This document shows, piece after piece, positions 10,363 to 20,095 of a DNA stretch of 64,000 nt. The position numbers and the translations under genes are program-made. The notes under the pieces are model-generated. The model searched no databases. It worked only from the letters and a program-made list of their open reading frames with translations, and was not told the DNA's origin. The DNA comes from Prochlorococcus marinus str. MIT 9215. GTDB taxonomy: Bacteria; Cyanobacteriota; Cyanobacteriia; PCC-6307; Cyanobiaceae. Every line of letters starts with the position of its first letter. The stretch's first letter is position 1. The stretch spans positions 1 to 64,000 of the forward strand of contig NC_009840.1 of the NCBI RefSeq assembly GCF_000018065.1. The letters are read 5' to 3'.

Positions 10363-11097
10363 TTGGTTGAATCTAATCAAAATCAAGATTCGAATTTAGG
10401 ATCTAGGCTTCAACAAGATCTAAAAAATGATCTTATAGCTGGGTTGTTAGTTGTAATACCCTTAGCTACAACAATCTGGCTTTCATCATTAGTTAGTAAA
10501 TTTGTTTTAACCTTAGTTACATCAGTTCCAAAGCAGTTAAATCCTTTTATTACTTTAAATCCTTTATTACAAGATTTAATTAATCTTACCTTAGGTTTAA
10601 CTGTTCCTTTATTAGCTATTTTGCTGATAGGCTTGATGGCGAGAAATTTCGTAGGAAGATGGTTATTAGAATTTGGAGAGGGAACTTTATCAAAAATTCC
10701 AGTAGCTGGAGCGGTTTATAAAACTCTTAAACAATTGCTAGAAACTTTTTTAAGTAATAAATCCAATAGATTTAGAAGAGTAGTTTTAGTAGAATATCCT
10801 CGTGAGGGACTATATAGTGTAGGCTTTGTAACTGGAGATGTGGGACCTTCTCTGCAGCCAGACTTGGAAGAAAAGTTGCTTAGTATTTTTATACCTACAG
10901 CACCAAATCCAACTACTGGGTGGTACACACTAGTGCCGGAGTCTTCTGTTAAGGATTTGGATATTTCAGTAGAAGATGCTTTTAGAACAATAATTTCAGC
11001 TGGGATAGTTAATCCAGACGAGAAAAATAACACCACAAATCCAACATTTTCAAAATTGTTTTCTCAATTGCGAGCTTCCACTAATACTTCTTCATAA
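10363..11097 (+). CDS. DUF502-family membrane protein
   Basis: The 244-residue protein has two predicted membrane helices at about residues 25-52 and 66-92, followed by the conserved GRWLLEFGEGTLSKIPVAGAVYKTLKQ segment and a soluble C-terminus with IPTAPNPTTGWYTLVPE. These are hallmarks of the DUF502 family, conserved in cyanobacteria and plants (COV/LCV-like), whose role is unclear. The start is TTG; no ATG exists before the first helix. Its stop is immediately followed by nusB, and ftsY lies next, so the three form one probable operon. Confidence 0.88.
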   Translation: MVESNQNQDSNLGSRLQQDLKNDLIAGLLVVIPLATTIWLSSLVSKFVLTLVTSVPKQLNPFITLNPLLQDLINLTLGLTVPLLAILLIGLMARNFVGRWLLEFGEGTLSKIPVAGAVYKTLKQLLETFLSNKSNRFRRVVLVEYPREGLYSVGFVTGDVGPSLQPDLEEKLLSIFIPTAPNPTTGWYTLVPESSVKDLDISVEDAFRTIISAGIVNPDEKNNTTNPTFSKLFSQLRASTNTSS

Positions 11098-11100
11098 TTG

Positions 11101-11727
11101 ATGCATAATAGATCCCTTTCTAGAGAATTATCTTTAATTTCTCTCGGCCTCATAAAAGATAAAGGTGATTTTAAATTAAATAAATTTCAGATAGAAGAAA
11201 TTTTTGAATCAGCTTTGGATTCTCTTATCAACCATTGCAGAGATGAATTAGATAATTGCCAATCCGAGTTAGAAAATGCTTCACAAAAAATATTAGATAG
11301 TGAATTGCATGAAGGTGTTGATTCCTCTTATTCAAATGTTCGAGATGAGTTAAAAAAATCTCTGACAAAAATTGAAACTGTAATGAATACACTCTCATTA
11401 ACTTTAGACTTTCCAAAACTGATTGTTTCTAGTGGTCAAATTGATATTAGAGAGGATGTTAATCAAAGGATTTGTAATATAATAAATAATCTTAAAAGTA
11501 TTGATTCTGATATCGATCAAGTAATGGATGGCTGGAGATTAAAAAGATTACCAAGAATTGATAGGGATATTCTGCGTTTAGCGTATGTTGATATTAATTT
11601 TTTGAATACACCTATTGCTGTTGCTTGTGATGAGGCGGTTAACTTAGCTAATAAATATAGCGATTTACAGGGAAGAAGATTTATTAATGGGGTTTTAAGG
11701 AGATTACAAACAATTAAATTGTCATAA
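11101..11727 (+). CDS. nusB: Transcription antitermination factor NusB
   Basis: NusB binds boxA RNA with NusE (S10) in antitermination of rRNA transcription. At 208 residues it is longer than the ~140-residue enterobacterial protein because of an insertion (about residues 40-110) rich in acidic and Asn residues, as usual in cyanobacteria. The diagnostic C-terminal half is clear: RLPRIDRDILRLAYVDI, then TPIAVACDEAVNLANKYSD and GRRFINGVLRRL. I chose the ATG at 11101; a TTG directly before it (11098) is also in frame and abuts the DUF502 stop. Part of the DUF502-nusB-ftsY run. Confidence 0.93.
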   Translation: MHNRSLSRELSLISLGLIKDKGDFKLNKFQIEEIFESALDSLINHCRDELDNCQSELENASQKILDSELHEGVDSSYSNVRDELKKSLTKIETVMNTLSLTLDFPKLIVSSGQIDIREDVNQRICNIINNLKSIDSDIDQVMDGWRLKRLPRIDRDILRLAYVDINFLNTPIAVACDEAVNLANKYSDLQGRRFINGVLRRLQTIKLS

Positions 11728-11785
11728 TTATTTGATATAAAATAAGTAGTAATTTAAAAATTTTAATTACGAATCATAAATAATA

Positions 11786-13015
11786 ATGACTAATACTGAT
11801 CCCAATAATTCTCGTGAGTGGGCTGCACAAGCTTATGCACTCTTAAAAAAACGTCAGGAAGATCAAAAGCAAGAATTAGAGAGACAGGAAGATCAAAAGC
11901 AAGAATTAGAGAGACAGGAAGATCAAAAGCAAGAATTGATTGATATCACTAGGAAAAAAAATATTTCTGGGGAGTCTAAAACTATTCCTGAACCTAAATT
12001 AGGAGAATTCGATGATAATTTTACTTGGTCTGCAATGGTATTAGCTGCTCAAGGAAAACAAATAAATCAGATATCGATCGATGAAATTGATTGGTTAACT
12101 AAATTACGTAGAGGACTAGAAGAGACCCGAAAAGGATTTGTTACTGAATTATTAGATAAATTAGGAGATGATCCTCTTACTCCTGAATCTCTTGATGATT
12201 TAGAGACTTTATTAATAAGAGCAGATGTAGGGATTGATTCGACTGATAAAGTTATAAACTCTCTCAGAACAAAACTAAATGAGGAAGTAGTTGGTGCAGA
12301 AGCAGGAATAAAATTCTTGAAGAAGGAATTAAAATTAATTATCGATAAACCAATAAAAAATTCTGGTACTGAACTTTTAGTGCCTCAAAAAGGTAAGTTA
12401 AATGTTTGGCTATTAGTAGGAGTTAATGGCGTAGGTAAAACTACTACATTGGGAAAATTAGCATTTCTTTCATCCAAAAGTAACTATACAACTTTGATAG
12501 CTGCAGCTGATACTTTTAGAGCAGCTGCAGTAGAACAACTTAAAGTTTGGGGAGAAAGAAGTAATGTTGATGTCATATCTAATCAATCAAAAAATGCTGA
12601 TCCAGCTGCTGTAGTTTTTGATGCAATTAATTCTGCAAAAAAAAGAAATGCTGATTTATTACTTGTTGATACAGCCGGTAGATTGCAAACAAAAAATAAT
12701 TTGATGGATGAATTAGCAAAAATAAAAAAAATTATTGATAAAAAGGTCCCAGATGCAATTGTTGAATCATTATTAGTTTTAGATGCAAGTCAGGGTCAAA
12801 ATGGCTTAAAGCAAGCAAAAAGTTTCGCTAAATCAGCAGATTTAAGTGGGGCAATTATTACTAAATTAGATGGAACTTCTAGAGGAGGAGTCTCTTTAGC
12901 TGTGTCTGAAGAAGTAAATTTGCCTATAAGGTTTATTGGGGCTGGAGAAGGTATAAAAGATTTGAGGCCATTTAATAGCTATGAATTTGTAGAGGCTTTG
13001 CTCGCAGATAAATAA
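11786..13015 (+). CDS. ftsY: Signal recognition particle receptor FtsY
   Basis: FtsY is the SRP receptor GTPase that brings ribosomes to the membrane. The NG domain covers about residues 100-409: GVNGVGKTTTLGKLA (G1), DTFRAAAVEQL, VDTAGRLQ (G3) and TKLDGTSRGG (G4) are all present. The acidic N-terminal A domain is short. It carries three tandem copies of the decapeptide RQEDQKQELE at about residues 23-52, a likely charged helix. The repeat is also exact at the DNA level. Otherwise the length (409) fits cyanobacterial FtsY. It is 58 bp after nusB. Confidence 0.96.
   Translation: MTNTDPNNSREWAAQAYALLKKRQEDQKQELERQEDQKQELERQEDQKQELIDITRKKNISGESKTIPEPKLGEFDDNFTWSAMVLAAQGKQINQISIDEIDWLTKLRRGLEETRKGFVTELLDKLGDDPLTPESLDDLETLLIRADVGIDSTDKVINSLRTKLNEEVVGAEAGIKFLKKELKLIIDKPIKNSGTELLVPQKGKLNVWLLVGVNGVGKTTTLGKLAFLSSKSNYTTLIAAADTFRAAAVEQLKVWGERSNVDVISNQSKNADPAAVVFDAINSAKKRNADLLLVDTAGRLQTKNNLMDELAKIKKIIDKKVPDAIVESLLVLDASQGQNGLKQAKSFAKSADLSGAIITKLDGTSRGGVSLAVSEEVNLPIRFIGAGEGIKDLRPFNSYEFVEALLADK
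11855..11937 (+). repeat. In-frame 30-bp tandem repeat within ftsY
   Basis: Two full units and one partial unit of a 30-base direct repeat (unit starts at 11855, 11885, 11915; begins CAGGAAGATCAAAAGCAAGA) encode repeated QEDQKQELER-type decapeptides. Copies are identical in DNA, which indicates recent slippage or selection for exactness. Length differences between strains would be in frame. Confidence 0.95.
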
Positions 13016-13082
13016 ATATTTAATTAATTTTTTTTAAAAATTTAAATTTAATGTTAAAACATACTTATCTATAAGATTAGTT

Positions 13083-14426
13083 TTGACAGATAATCAAAAA
13101 GAAAAAATATTTTCGAATAAATTTATTCAAAATTTTTTAGAAAATGATTCAACTCTAACCATGCAAAATAAATATAAATTTGCTGAAATTGCATCTTCAT
13201 TAGCATATTATTTAAAATCATTTTCAAATATAAATAAATTACTTGATTATATATGCTTAATTTTTAAACATATTTTTTCTGAGAATATAATTTTAATTAT
13301 TCCTTTAAATTATGAGGGAGAGATATGGCGCGATAATATAAAAATTTCTGCTAACGATGAATATTCAAAAATACAAGATGAAATTACTAGTTTTTTGAAT
13401 CAATTTCATTTTTCAAAAAATTTTAAAATAAAACAAAGTTTAACTTTTGAAAATGCTTTAAAAAATTATTTTAAAGAATATCATCTTGAAACAAAAAAAA
13501 TACTTTCTAGAGGTAAATGTAGAGGATTTATTTACATTTTCTCCAAAGATATTTCTAGGAACTTGATTACTGAAAACAACAATTTTAATTTTATTGCAAA
13601 TTGTCTAGCTGTTGGATTAGAAAATCACTACTTAATAAAAATAAAGAAAAAGCATGAGAACGTTGATAGAGAAATTTCTACTGGTGCTGAAATTCAATCT
13701 CAATTGCTCCCGGATTATTGTCCAATTATCCATGGTATAGACTTAGCTGCGCACTGTAGACCAGCTCTCCAGTTGGGCGGGGATTACTATGATTTTATGT
13801 GCTTGAAGACCAATATCTCTGAAAAAAGAAAAGAAAAATCAAGATGGGCTTTTGTAATAGGTGATGTTATGGGTAAAGGGATTCCAGCTGGTCTTTTAAT
13901 GACTATGTTAAGAGGAATGCTACGTGCAGAGGTTCTTACAGGTTTGCCTCCAGATAGAATTTTGCATGATTTGAATCAACTAGCAATAAATGATTTAGAT
14001 CAATCCCATAGATTTGTGACATTATTTTATTCTGATTATGATCCTAGAACTAGAAAATTGAGATTCGCTAATGCGGCTCATAACCCTCCTTTGCTTTGGA
14101 AAAGTTCAGATCAGAAAATTTTAAAATTAGATGCAGAAGGATTTGTTCTTGGATTACAAAAAGATGCTGAATATCATTGTGGTGAAATTAAGCTTAGTGA
14201 AAATGATTTAGTTCTTTACTATACAGATGGAGTAATTGATACTTCTAACTCTTTAGGGCAAAGATTTGATGAGGAAAGGTTAATTGAAATTCTTACAAAA
14301 TTATGCAAGCAATCTTATACATCCCAAGAAATTTTAAATAGAATATTTAAAAAGTTAGATGATTTTACAGGGCAAAATAGACATCTAGAAGATGATGCAT
14401 CGATGATTATTTTTCAATTAAGATAG
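13083..14426 (+). CDS. RsbU-type PP2C serine phosphatase with N-terminal sensor region
   Basis: The C-terminal 240 residues form a SpoIIE/RsbU PPM phosphatase domain: GAEIQSQLLP at about 200, LGGDYYDFM at about 231, IGDVMGKGIPAGLLMTMLRGMLR at about 260, LYYTDGVID at about 379 and EDDASMIIF at the end. The Asp residues of these motifs bind the catalytic metals. The first ~190 residues look like a GAF-type sensor domain but are divergent and Lys/Asn-rich. Such enzymes dephosphorylate anti-anti-sigma or similar regulators. The partner kinase is not in the window. The start is TTG, the first ATG being 26 codons in. 447 residues. Confidence 0.88.
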   Translation: MTDNQKEKIFSNKFIQNFLENDSTLTMQNKYKFAEIASSLAYYLKSFSNINKLLDYICLIFKHIFSENIILIIPLNYEGEIWRDNIKISANDEYSKIQDEITSFLNQFHFSKNFKIKQSLTFENALKNYFKEYHLETKKILSRGKCRGFIYIFSKDISRNLITENNNFNFIANCLAVGLENHYLIKIKKKHENVDREISTGAEIQSQLLPDYCPIIHGIDLAAHCRPALQLGGDYYDFMCLKTNISEKRKEKSRWAFVIGDVMGKGIPAGLLMTMLRGMLRAEVLTGLPPDRILHDLNQLAINDLDQSHRFVTLFYSDYDPRTRKLRFANAAHNPPLLWKSSDQKILKLDAEGFVLGLQKDAEYHCGEIKLSENDLVLYYTDGVIDTSNSLGQRFDEERLIEILTKLCKQSYTSQEILNRIFKKLDDFTGQNRHLEDDASMIIFQLR

Positions 14427-14487
14427 ATATTTTTGTCACTTATAAAAAAAAATGCTTTATTAGAGATACTTAAAGCTAATAATTAAT

Positions 14488-15867
14488 ATGGCAAAAGTTT
14501 GGAGTAAAAGGTTTGATAATGCACTTGACCCTTTTATTGAAAAGTTTAATGCCTCAATTGGTTTTGATAGGAAGCTTATTTTAGAAGATTTAGATTGCTC
14601 GATTGCTCATGCGAAAATGCTTGGCAAAACTCAAGTATTAACCTCTTCTGAATCTTCGCAAATTATTAATGGTCTAGAGTTAATAAAAGTTGAGTATTTG
14701 GAAGGTAAATTTTCTCCTGGCCTACCTTCTGAAGATATTCATTATTCTATAGAAGAAAAATTGATAAGTTTAATTGGTGAAACTGGAAAAAAATTACATA
14801 CAGGTAGAAGTAGAAATGATCAAGTTGGAACAGATATCAGATTGTGGTTAAGAAAAGAGATAGACAAAATTGAAATTTTAATTACCGATTTGCAAAAATC
14901 CTTTTTCAATATTGCGAAATCTAATATTTATACCTTAATTCCAGGATATACCCACATGCAAAGAGCTCAACCATTATCTTTGGCTCATCATTTATTGGCT
15001 TATATAGAAATGCTTCAAAGAGATCGTGAAAGGTTTAAAGAAGTACGCGCTAGAGTAAATATTTCTCCTTTAGGAGCTGCAGCATTAGCTGGAACAAAAA
15101 TAAAAATTGATAGGCAATTTACAGCCTCAGAATTAGGTTTTGAAAAGATTTATAAAAACAGTATTGATGCAGTTAGTGATAGAGATTTTTGTATTGAGTT
15201 TGTTTCTGCTTCTGCTTTGTCAATGTCTCATTTAAGTAAAATTTCAGAGGAAATAATTTTATGGGTAACTGATGAATTTTCTTTTGCAAAATTAACAGAT
15301 AAATGTGCCACAGGAAGCAGCTTAATGCCGCAGAAAAAAAATCCTGATGTTCCTGAATTGATAAGAGGTAAGACGGGAAGAGTGTATGGACATCTTCAGG
15401 CATTGTTAACTATGGTAAAAGGTGTGCCGCTTTCATATAATAAGGATTTTCAAGAGGATAAAGAGCCAATATTTGATACTGCAGAAACAATATCCTCTTG
15501 TATGAAAGCAATGACTATTTTAATTAATGAGGGCATTGAATTTAATATTAAAAATTTATCTGATTCTGTAGAAAATGACTTTTCAAATGCTACTGATTTG
15601 GCAGATTACTTAGTTGGTAAAGACGTTCCTTTTAGGACTGCTTATCAAGTTGTTGGCGAAATTGTTAAATATTGCTTGAAGAGAAAAATGTTATTTAAGA
15701 ATCTTAAAATTGGTGAGTTTAAGAAATTTCATCCCGAATTTGATGAGGATGTTTTTTCGGATCTTAAACCTCATAACGTCGTTAAATCAAGAAATAGTGA
15801 AGGTGGTACAGGTTTTGTTCAGGTAGAAAAAGAGTTAAATCATTGGCAAAAAAAATTGTTGCTTTGA
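14488..15867 (+). CDS. argH: Argininosuccinate lyase
   Basis: ArgH cleaves argininosuccinate to arginine and fumarate, the last step of arginine synthesis. The superfamily signature [12 protein letters not shown] lies at about residues 276-287, with the other conserved blocks [14 protein letters not shown] at about 106 and [10 protein letters not shown] at about 154. The length of 459 residues is standard. ATG start at 14488. A small hairpin with a T run follows at 15931-15952. Confidence 0.97.
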   Translation: MAKVWSKRFDNALDPFIEKFNASIGFDRKLILEDLDCSIAHAKMLGKTQVLTSSESSQIINGLELIKVEYLEGKFSPGLPSEDIHYSIEEKLISLIGETGKKLHTGRSRNDQVGTDIRLWLRKEIDKIEILITDLQKSFFNIAKSNIYTLIPGYTHMQRAQPLSLAHHLLAYIEMLQRDRERFKEVRARVNISPLGAAALAGTKIKIDRQFTASELGFEKIYKNSIDAVSDRDFCIEFVSASALSMSHLSKISEEIILWVTDEFSFAKLTDKCATGSSLMPQKKNPDVPELIRGKTGRVYGHLQALLTMVKGVPLSYNKDFQEDKEPIFDTAETISSCMKAMTILINEGIEFNIKNLSDSVENDFSNATDLADYLVGKDVPFRTAYQVVGEIVKYCLKRKMLFKNLKIGEFKKFHPEFDEDVFSDLKPHNVVKSRNSEGGTGFVQVEKELNHWQKKLLL

Positions 15868-15930
15868 ATCTAAATTATTTTCCTACAACAGGGGTATGCT
15901 TTGAAGTAGAATGTTAAAGCAACGTTATAG

Positions 15931-15952
15931 GACTACTTATCGTAGTTTTTTT
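15931..15952 (+). terminator. Possible rho-independent terminator after argH
   Basis: The stem ACTAC/GTAGT (15932-15936 with 15942-15946) with loop TTATC is followed by a run of T to 15952. The stem is short. It lies between argH and the RNA-binding protein gene, so it could end argH transcription or sit in the 5' leader of the next gene. Confidence 0.45.
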
Positions 15953-15982
15953 AAAAGTTAAATTTTCTTTGTTGAGTTTAAA

Positions 15983-16627
15983 GTGAGTATTTTTGTTGGC
16001 AATTTGCCTTTCCGTGCAGAGCGTGAAGATGTTATCCAATTGTTTGCCCCTTTTGGTGAGGTTGTAAACTGTTCTCTTCCTTTGGAAAGAGATACTGGAA
16101 GGAAAAGAGGATTCGCATTTATTGAAATGGGAGATGAGGCTATTGAGGCAACAGCTATTGATGGCCTACAAGGTACGGAACTTATGGGCAGACCATTAAG
16201 AATTAATAAAGCCGAGCCAAGAGGTTCTGGTGGATCTCGTAGAGGAGGAAGAGGAGGATATGTTGGCGGGAATAACGGTGGCTACGGCGGTGGAAATAGC
16301 GGTGGCTACGGTGGCGGCTACGGCGGTGGAAATAACGGTGGCTACGGTGGCGGCTACGGCGGTGGAAATAGCGGTGGCTACGGTGGCGGCTACGGCGGTG
16401 GAAATAGCGGTGGCTACGGCGGTGGAAATAGCGGTGGCTACGGTGGCGGCTACGGCGGTGGAAATCCCGAATCTAATAGCTCTTACACTAATAAATCTTC
16501 CGGAGCAGAAGGCTGGGAAGATAGAAGTTATGGAGATTCTTCTGAAAACTCTGAATATGAAAGTGGTAGGAGCAGGAGAAAAAGGGGAATGTCAAATCAG
16601 GGTAATTCTTCAAACGATACAAATTAG
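15983..16627 (+). CDS. RRM RNA-binding protein with long glycine-rich repeat tail
   Basis: Residues 1-80 are a single RNA-recognition motif: RNP2 is IFVGNLP (3-9), RNP1 is KRGFAFIEM (about 41-49). Residues about 90-165 are an array of GGGN(S/N)GGY and GGGY units, followed by a Ser/Asn/Arg-rich end. Cyanobacterial Rbp proteins of this build bind mRNA; several are cold-induced or guide thylakoid mRNAs. The start is GTG, giving MSIFVGNLP at the expected place. The 3' end overlaps the convergent dus gene by 4 bp. The repeat tract is much richer in G and C than anything around it. Confidence 0.92.
   Translation: MSIFVGNLPFRAEREDVIQLFAPFGEVVNCSLPLERDTGRKRGFAFIEMGDEAIEATAIDGLQGTELMGRPLRINKAEPRGSGGSRRGGRGGYVGGNNGGYGGGNSGGYGGGYGGGNNGGYGGGYGGGNSGGYGGGYGGGNSGGYGGGNSGGYGGGYGGGNPESNSSYTNKSSGAEGWEDRSYGDSSENSEYESGRSRRKRGMSNQGNSSNDTN
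16262..16466 (+). repeat. GC-rich coding minisatellite in the RNA-binding protein gene
   Basis: Tandem units built from GGCGGTGGAAATAGCGGTGG and GGTGGCTACGGTGGCGGCTAC-like blocks repeat with a period of 24 or 36 bases. They encode seven GGGN(S/N/P) blocks. Units are nearly identical, so the array probably expands and contracts. Confidence 0.95.
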
Positions 16628-17628
16628 AAACCCATTTCTTTAAGTTCTGTTGTTAATTTAAATAGATACTCAATACTTAATTCTTTTTTTATAGATTTTT
16701 TTGAAATTTGATTTCTCCAAATTTTTGCTTTTGGTATACCTTCAACTAAATTTATAAGATGTTTACAAATATCCCAAGATTTTCCTCCTTTACTTAAATG
16801 AGCTTCTATGTAAGGAATTAACGAGAATATAATATCTGAAGCAGATTTAGGTCTAGTATTAATCCCATAAATTTTTTGATCAATCTCAGACCATCTTAAG
16901 GGATGTTGATATACTGATCGTCCAATCATGACCCCATCAAAATCATTTAAGGCTTTTAACGATTCGTTGATATTTGCTAAACCCCCATTGATTTCTATTA
17001 ATAATTCTGGATTTGATTTTTTCAATTTTTTTACTATATCGTAATTTAGTGGAGGTATGGTCCTATTTTGTTTTGGATTTAGACCTTTTAGTATGGCTTT
17101 CCTTGCGTGAACCGTAAATCTATCTGCACCAGCATTTGCGATAACTCTAACGAAATTATTTAAGGTGACAAAACTATCATCGTTGTCTAAACCGATTCTG
17201 TGTTTGATCGTAACCGGTAAGCTGGAATTATTTTTTAATGATTCCATACATTTTGCTACTTTTTCAGGGTCTTTCATAAGTGAAGCGCCAAAATTGCCAG
17301 AACAGACTTTTGGACTCGGACAACCAACATTAAAATTTATTTCGTCATAACCCCAATCCTGTGCCATACGGGCTGCCTCTTTAAGGATTTTAGGATCGTC
17401 CCCTCCAAACTGAATTGATATCGGATGTTCTTCACTATTAAAATCTAGAAATTTTTCTTTTTTCTTGGTATAAACTAAACTCTGGGCCACAATCATTTCT
17501 GTATATAGTAGAGCCTTAGAAGTAATTTTTCTCATTATCATTCTGAAATGTTTATCAGTACAATCCATCATTGGAGCAATACTTAATTTATGAATATTTT
17601 TAATAGAATTAGGCTGAATGAAATTCAT
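16624..17628 (-). CDS. dusA: tRNA-dihydrouridine synthase, DusA type
   Basis: This FMN enzyme reduces uridine in the tRNA D-loop. The sequence shows the DusA-style start APMMDCTDKHFRMIMR (about 18-33), INFNVGCPSPKVCSGNFGASLM with the catalytic Cys at about 110, IKHRIG at about 143 and the ING/GRSVYQHP phosphate-binding segment near 215-245. The length of 334 residues matches DusA. It converges on the RNA-binding protein gene with a 4-bp stop overlap and is divergent from msrB by 21 bp. Confidence 0.93.
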   Translation of the reverse strand: MNFIQPNSIKNIHKLSIAPMMDCTDKHFRMIMRKITSKALLYTEMIVAQSLVYTKKKEKFLDFNSEEHPISIQFGGDDPKILKEAARMAQDWGYDEINFNVGCPSPKVCSGNFGASLMKDPEKVAKCMESLKNNSSLPVTIKHRIGLDNDDSFVTLNNFVRVIANAGADRFTVHARKAILKGLNPKQNRTIPPLNYDIVKKLKKSNPELLIEINGGLANINESLKALNDFDGVMIGRSVYQHPLRWSEIDQKIYGINTRPKSASDIIFSLIPYIEAHLSKGGKSWDICKHLINLVEGIPKAKIWRNQISKKSIKKELSIEYLFKLTTELKEMGF

Positions 17629-17649
17629 TACTTTTTTTAACTTAAATAT

Positions 17650-18144
17650 ATGAATAAATTTCTATCAAGAAGAACTTTTATTCTAATTCCTACTATGTCA
17701 ATCTTAAAAATAATCTTTAAGCCTATGCAAGTATTAGCTTCCTCAATTGTTTCTAAAGAAGAGTGGAAGTTCTCAAAAGACGAATGGAAAGCTAAGCTTA
17801 GTCCCGAGTCTTACTATATTTTGAGGGAGGAAGGAACTGAAAGGGCCTTTAGCAGTCAATTAAATAATGAGAAAAGAAAAGGAATTTTTCACTGTTTAGG
17901 ATGTAATTTGCCGCTTTTTTCCTCAGATAAAAAGTACGATAGTGGTACAGGATGGCCAAGTTTTTGGGATTCAATACAAGGATCAGTAGAAACTAAAGTT
18001 GATTTTAAGTTAATTGTTCCTAGAACCGAATATCATTGCTCTAGATGTGGAGGTCATCAAGGACATGTTTTTAATGATGGGCCACTTCCTACGGGTAAAA
18101 GGTATTGCAATAATGGATTAGCATTAAGGTTTGTTCCTGAATAA
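17650..18144 (+). CDS. msrB: Peptide methionine-R-sulfoxide reductase with export signal
   Basis: MsrB repairs methionine-R-sulfoxide. Zinc ligands are in [11 protein letters not shown] and [14 protein letters not shown], and the catalytic Cys in RYCNNGLAL near the C-terminus. The first ~32 residues are an addition: [10 protein letters not shown], a hydrophobic stretch and VLASS. This resembles a Tat signal (SRRTF), which would send the enzyme to the periplasm or thylakoid lumen. The length of 164 residues equals a normal ~130-residue MsrB plus the leader. A GC-rich hairpin lies just after the stop. Confidence 0.93.
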   Translation: MNKFLSRRTFILIPTMSILKIIFKPMQVLASSIVSKEEWKFSKDEWKAKLSPESYYILREEGTERAFSSQLNNEKRKGIFHCLGCNLPLFSSDKKYDSGTGWPSFWDSIQGSVETKVDFKLIVPRTEYHCSRCGGHQGHVFNDGPLPTGKRYCNNGLALRFVPE

Positions 18145-18151
18145 ATATTTG

Positions 18152-18165
18152 TGCGGCCTTCCGCA
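18152..18165. other. GC-rich hairpin between msrB and grpE
   Basis: TGCGG-CCTT-CCGCA forms a perfect 5-bp stem with a 4-base loop in otherwise AT-rich DNA. No T run follows in either direction, so it is not a classical terminator. It may stabilise the msrB 3' end or sit in the grpE leader (grpE starts at 18219). Confidence 0.45.
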
Positions 18166-18218
18166 ACTTGTTATGTGCATCACTTTATTGGAAAATAGTT
18201 CTACTAAATCTTAGAAAA

Positions 18219-18938
18219 ATGATTGAAAATCAATCAGACAATATTGATAATAAAGAAAAAGATGTTTCTAATCAGGATAATGCTCCTGAAGATATATCAT
18301 CTGAGCAAAATTCAACTAATGAAAATGATGAATTAACTTCTCAAAAAAAAGAAGCAATAAATACAGAAGAATTAAAAAATACTATTTCCAATAATGATGC
18401 AAGATTAAAACAGTTAGAAAAAGAGCATGAAACATTAAAAAATCAATATGTAAGGATTTCAGCAGATTTTGATAATTTTAGAAAAAGGCAGTCTAGGGAT
18501 CAGGACGATTTAAAAATACAAATTGTTTCAAAGACTTTAACTGCAATACTTCCTATTGTTGATAATTTTGAAAGAGCAAGACAACAACTTCAACCAGAAA
18601 GTGAAGAAGCTCAAGCTCTTCATAGAAGCTATCAAGGATTGTATAAACAATTGGTAGAAGTTTTAAAACAACAGGGAGTTTCACCTATGAGAGTTGTTGG
18701 TCAGCAATTCGATCCAAACTTGCATGAAGCTGTACTAAGAGAGCCTAGTGAAGAGTCTGATGAGGATTTTATTATTGAAGAATTGCAGCGAGGATATCAT
18801 CTAGAAGGTAAGGTTTTGAGACATGCATTGGTTAAGGTTTCTATGGGACCCGGTAAACAAAATTCACAACAGGAAGTAGAAAAGGATACAGTTGAAGAGG
18901 ATGTTAATTCGGAAGTAAATACTTCTGAAGATGTATAA
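18219..18938 (+). CDS. grpE: Nucleotide exchange factor GrpE
   Basis: GrpE releases ADP from DnaK. The N-terminal ~60 residues are acidic and disordered ([18 protein letters not shown] region), then a long coiled coil (about 65-120) containing [16 protein letters not shown], and the beta domain with [22 protein letters not shown] and the end signature [17 protein letters not shown]. The ATG at 18219 is chosen. An upstream in-frame TTG (18168) would add 17 hydrophobic residues ([16 protein letters not shown]) that do not belong to GrpE. 239 residues. It lies 29 bp before dnaJ, forming the usual chaperone pair. Confidence 0.95.
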   Translation: MIENQSDNIDNKEKDVSNQDNAPEDISSEQNSTNENDELTSQKKEAINTEELKNTISNNDARLKQLEKEHETLKNQYVRISADFDNFRKRQSRDQDDLKIQIVSKTLTAILPIVDNFERARQQLQPESEEAQALHRSYQGLYKQLVEVLKQQGVSPMRVVGQQFDPNLHEAVLREPSEESDEDFIIEELQRGYHLEGKVLRHALVKVSMGPGKQNSQQEVEKDTVEEDVNSEVNTSEDV

Positions 18939-18967
18939 ATTCCAAATTCTTATTTGAGCATTATCTA

Positions 18968-20095
18968 ATGGCTGATTTTTACCAAATACTTGGAGTTTCA
19001 AGAGATGCTGATGCTGATACCTTAAAAAGGGCTTATAGAAAATTGGCAAGACAATATCATCCTGATGTTAATAAAGAACCAGGGGCTGAAGATAAATTTA
19101 AAGAAATTGGCAAGGCTTATGAAGCATTAGCTGATCCTGAGACAAGAGCTAGATACGATCAGTTTGGAGAGGCTGGTCTTGGAGGCGCGGCTGGAATGCC
19201 TGATATGGGAGATATGGGTGGCTTTGCAGATTTATTTGAAACCTTTTTTAATGGTGGCTTTGGCGGACAAAATTCTCAGGGAGGCAGAACTCAAAGAAGA
19301 GGCCCTCAACAAGGAGATGATCTAAGGTATGATCTTAATGTTGATTTTAAAGATGCAATATTTGGCCAACAAAGAGACATTAAAATTCCTCATCTAGAGA
19401 CCTGCGAAGTCTGTAGAGGTATAGGTGCTAAACCAGGAACAGGACCAAAAAACTGTTCAACATGTGGAGGAAGTGGACAAGTTAGAAGAGCTACGAGAAC
19501 ACCTTTTGGTAATTTCACACAAGTAGCTGAATGTCCTTCATGCAATGGAGCTGGTCAGATAATTGTAGATCCATGCGTAAGTTGCGGCGGTAATGGAGTC
19601 AAGCAAGTCAGAAAAAAATTAAGAATTAATATTCCTGCAGGAGTTGATACTGGTACGAAATTAAGAGTTTCTGGAGAAGGAAATGTTGGTTTAAAAGGTG
19701 GCCCACCTGGAGATCTTTATGTTTTTATCAAGGTCAAGAATGATTCAAAACTTAAAAGAGATGGTGTTACTATTTACTCAGAAATTGCGGTGAGTTATCT
19801 ACAGGCGATTTTAGGTGACACTGTTAAAATTACTACAGTTGATGGAAATGTTAATTTAAAAATTCCAAGTGGTACGCAGCCAAATACAACTCTTTCACTT
19901 GAGAATAAAGGGGTACCTAGACTTGGTAATCCGGTTGCTAGGGGAAATCATGAAGTCTTAGTAAAGGTAAAATTGCCAACTCGTATAACTGATGAAGAAC
20001 GGAAGCTTTTAGAGGGTCTAGCCTCTCAATATTCAGATAAAAATATTAATTCTGGTAGTGGACTTTTTAGTAAATTATTTGGCAAGGAATCCTAA
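18968..20095 (+). CDS. dnaJ: Chaperone protein DnaJ
   Basis: This co-chaperone stimulates DnaK ATPase. It is a full type I DnaJ: J domain (about 1-70, HPD at 31-33), Gly/Phe-rich linker (about 75-115), four zinc-binding CxxCxGxG-like repeats ([32 protein letters not shown] at about 145-210) and the C-terminal substrate-binding domains. 375 residues. Its stop overlaps the start of the next gene by one base (TAATG), so grpE-dnaJ-tusA-like-rsgA form a tight operon. Confidence 0.97.
   Translation: MADFYQILGVSRDADADTLKRAYRKLARQYHPDVNKEPGAEDKFKEIGKAYEALADPETRARYDQFGEAGLGGAAGMPDMGDMGGFADLFETFFNGGFGGQNSQGGRTQRRGPQQGDDLRYDLNVDFKDAIFGQQRDIKIPHLETCEVCRGIGAKPGTGPKNCSTCGGSGQVRRATRTPFGNFTQVAECPSCNGAGQIIVDPCVSCGGNGVKQVRKKLRINIPAGVDTGTKLRVSGEGNVGLKGGPPGDLYVFIKVKNDSKLKRDGVTIYSEIAVSYLQAILGDTVKITTVDGNVNLKIPSGTQPNTTLSLENKGVPRLGNPVARGNHEVLVKVKLPTRITDEERKLLEGLASQYSDKNINSGSGLFSKLFGKES

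Noticed and set aside
16262-16466. CRISPR-like regular repeat
   Set aside because: Units are contiguous without unique spacers and lie in frame inside a coding gene.
16230-16643. 137-codon plus-strand ORF
   Set aside because: Shifted-frame reading of the glycine-repeat gene; its VATVAATAVEI repeats only mirror the minisatellite.
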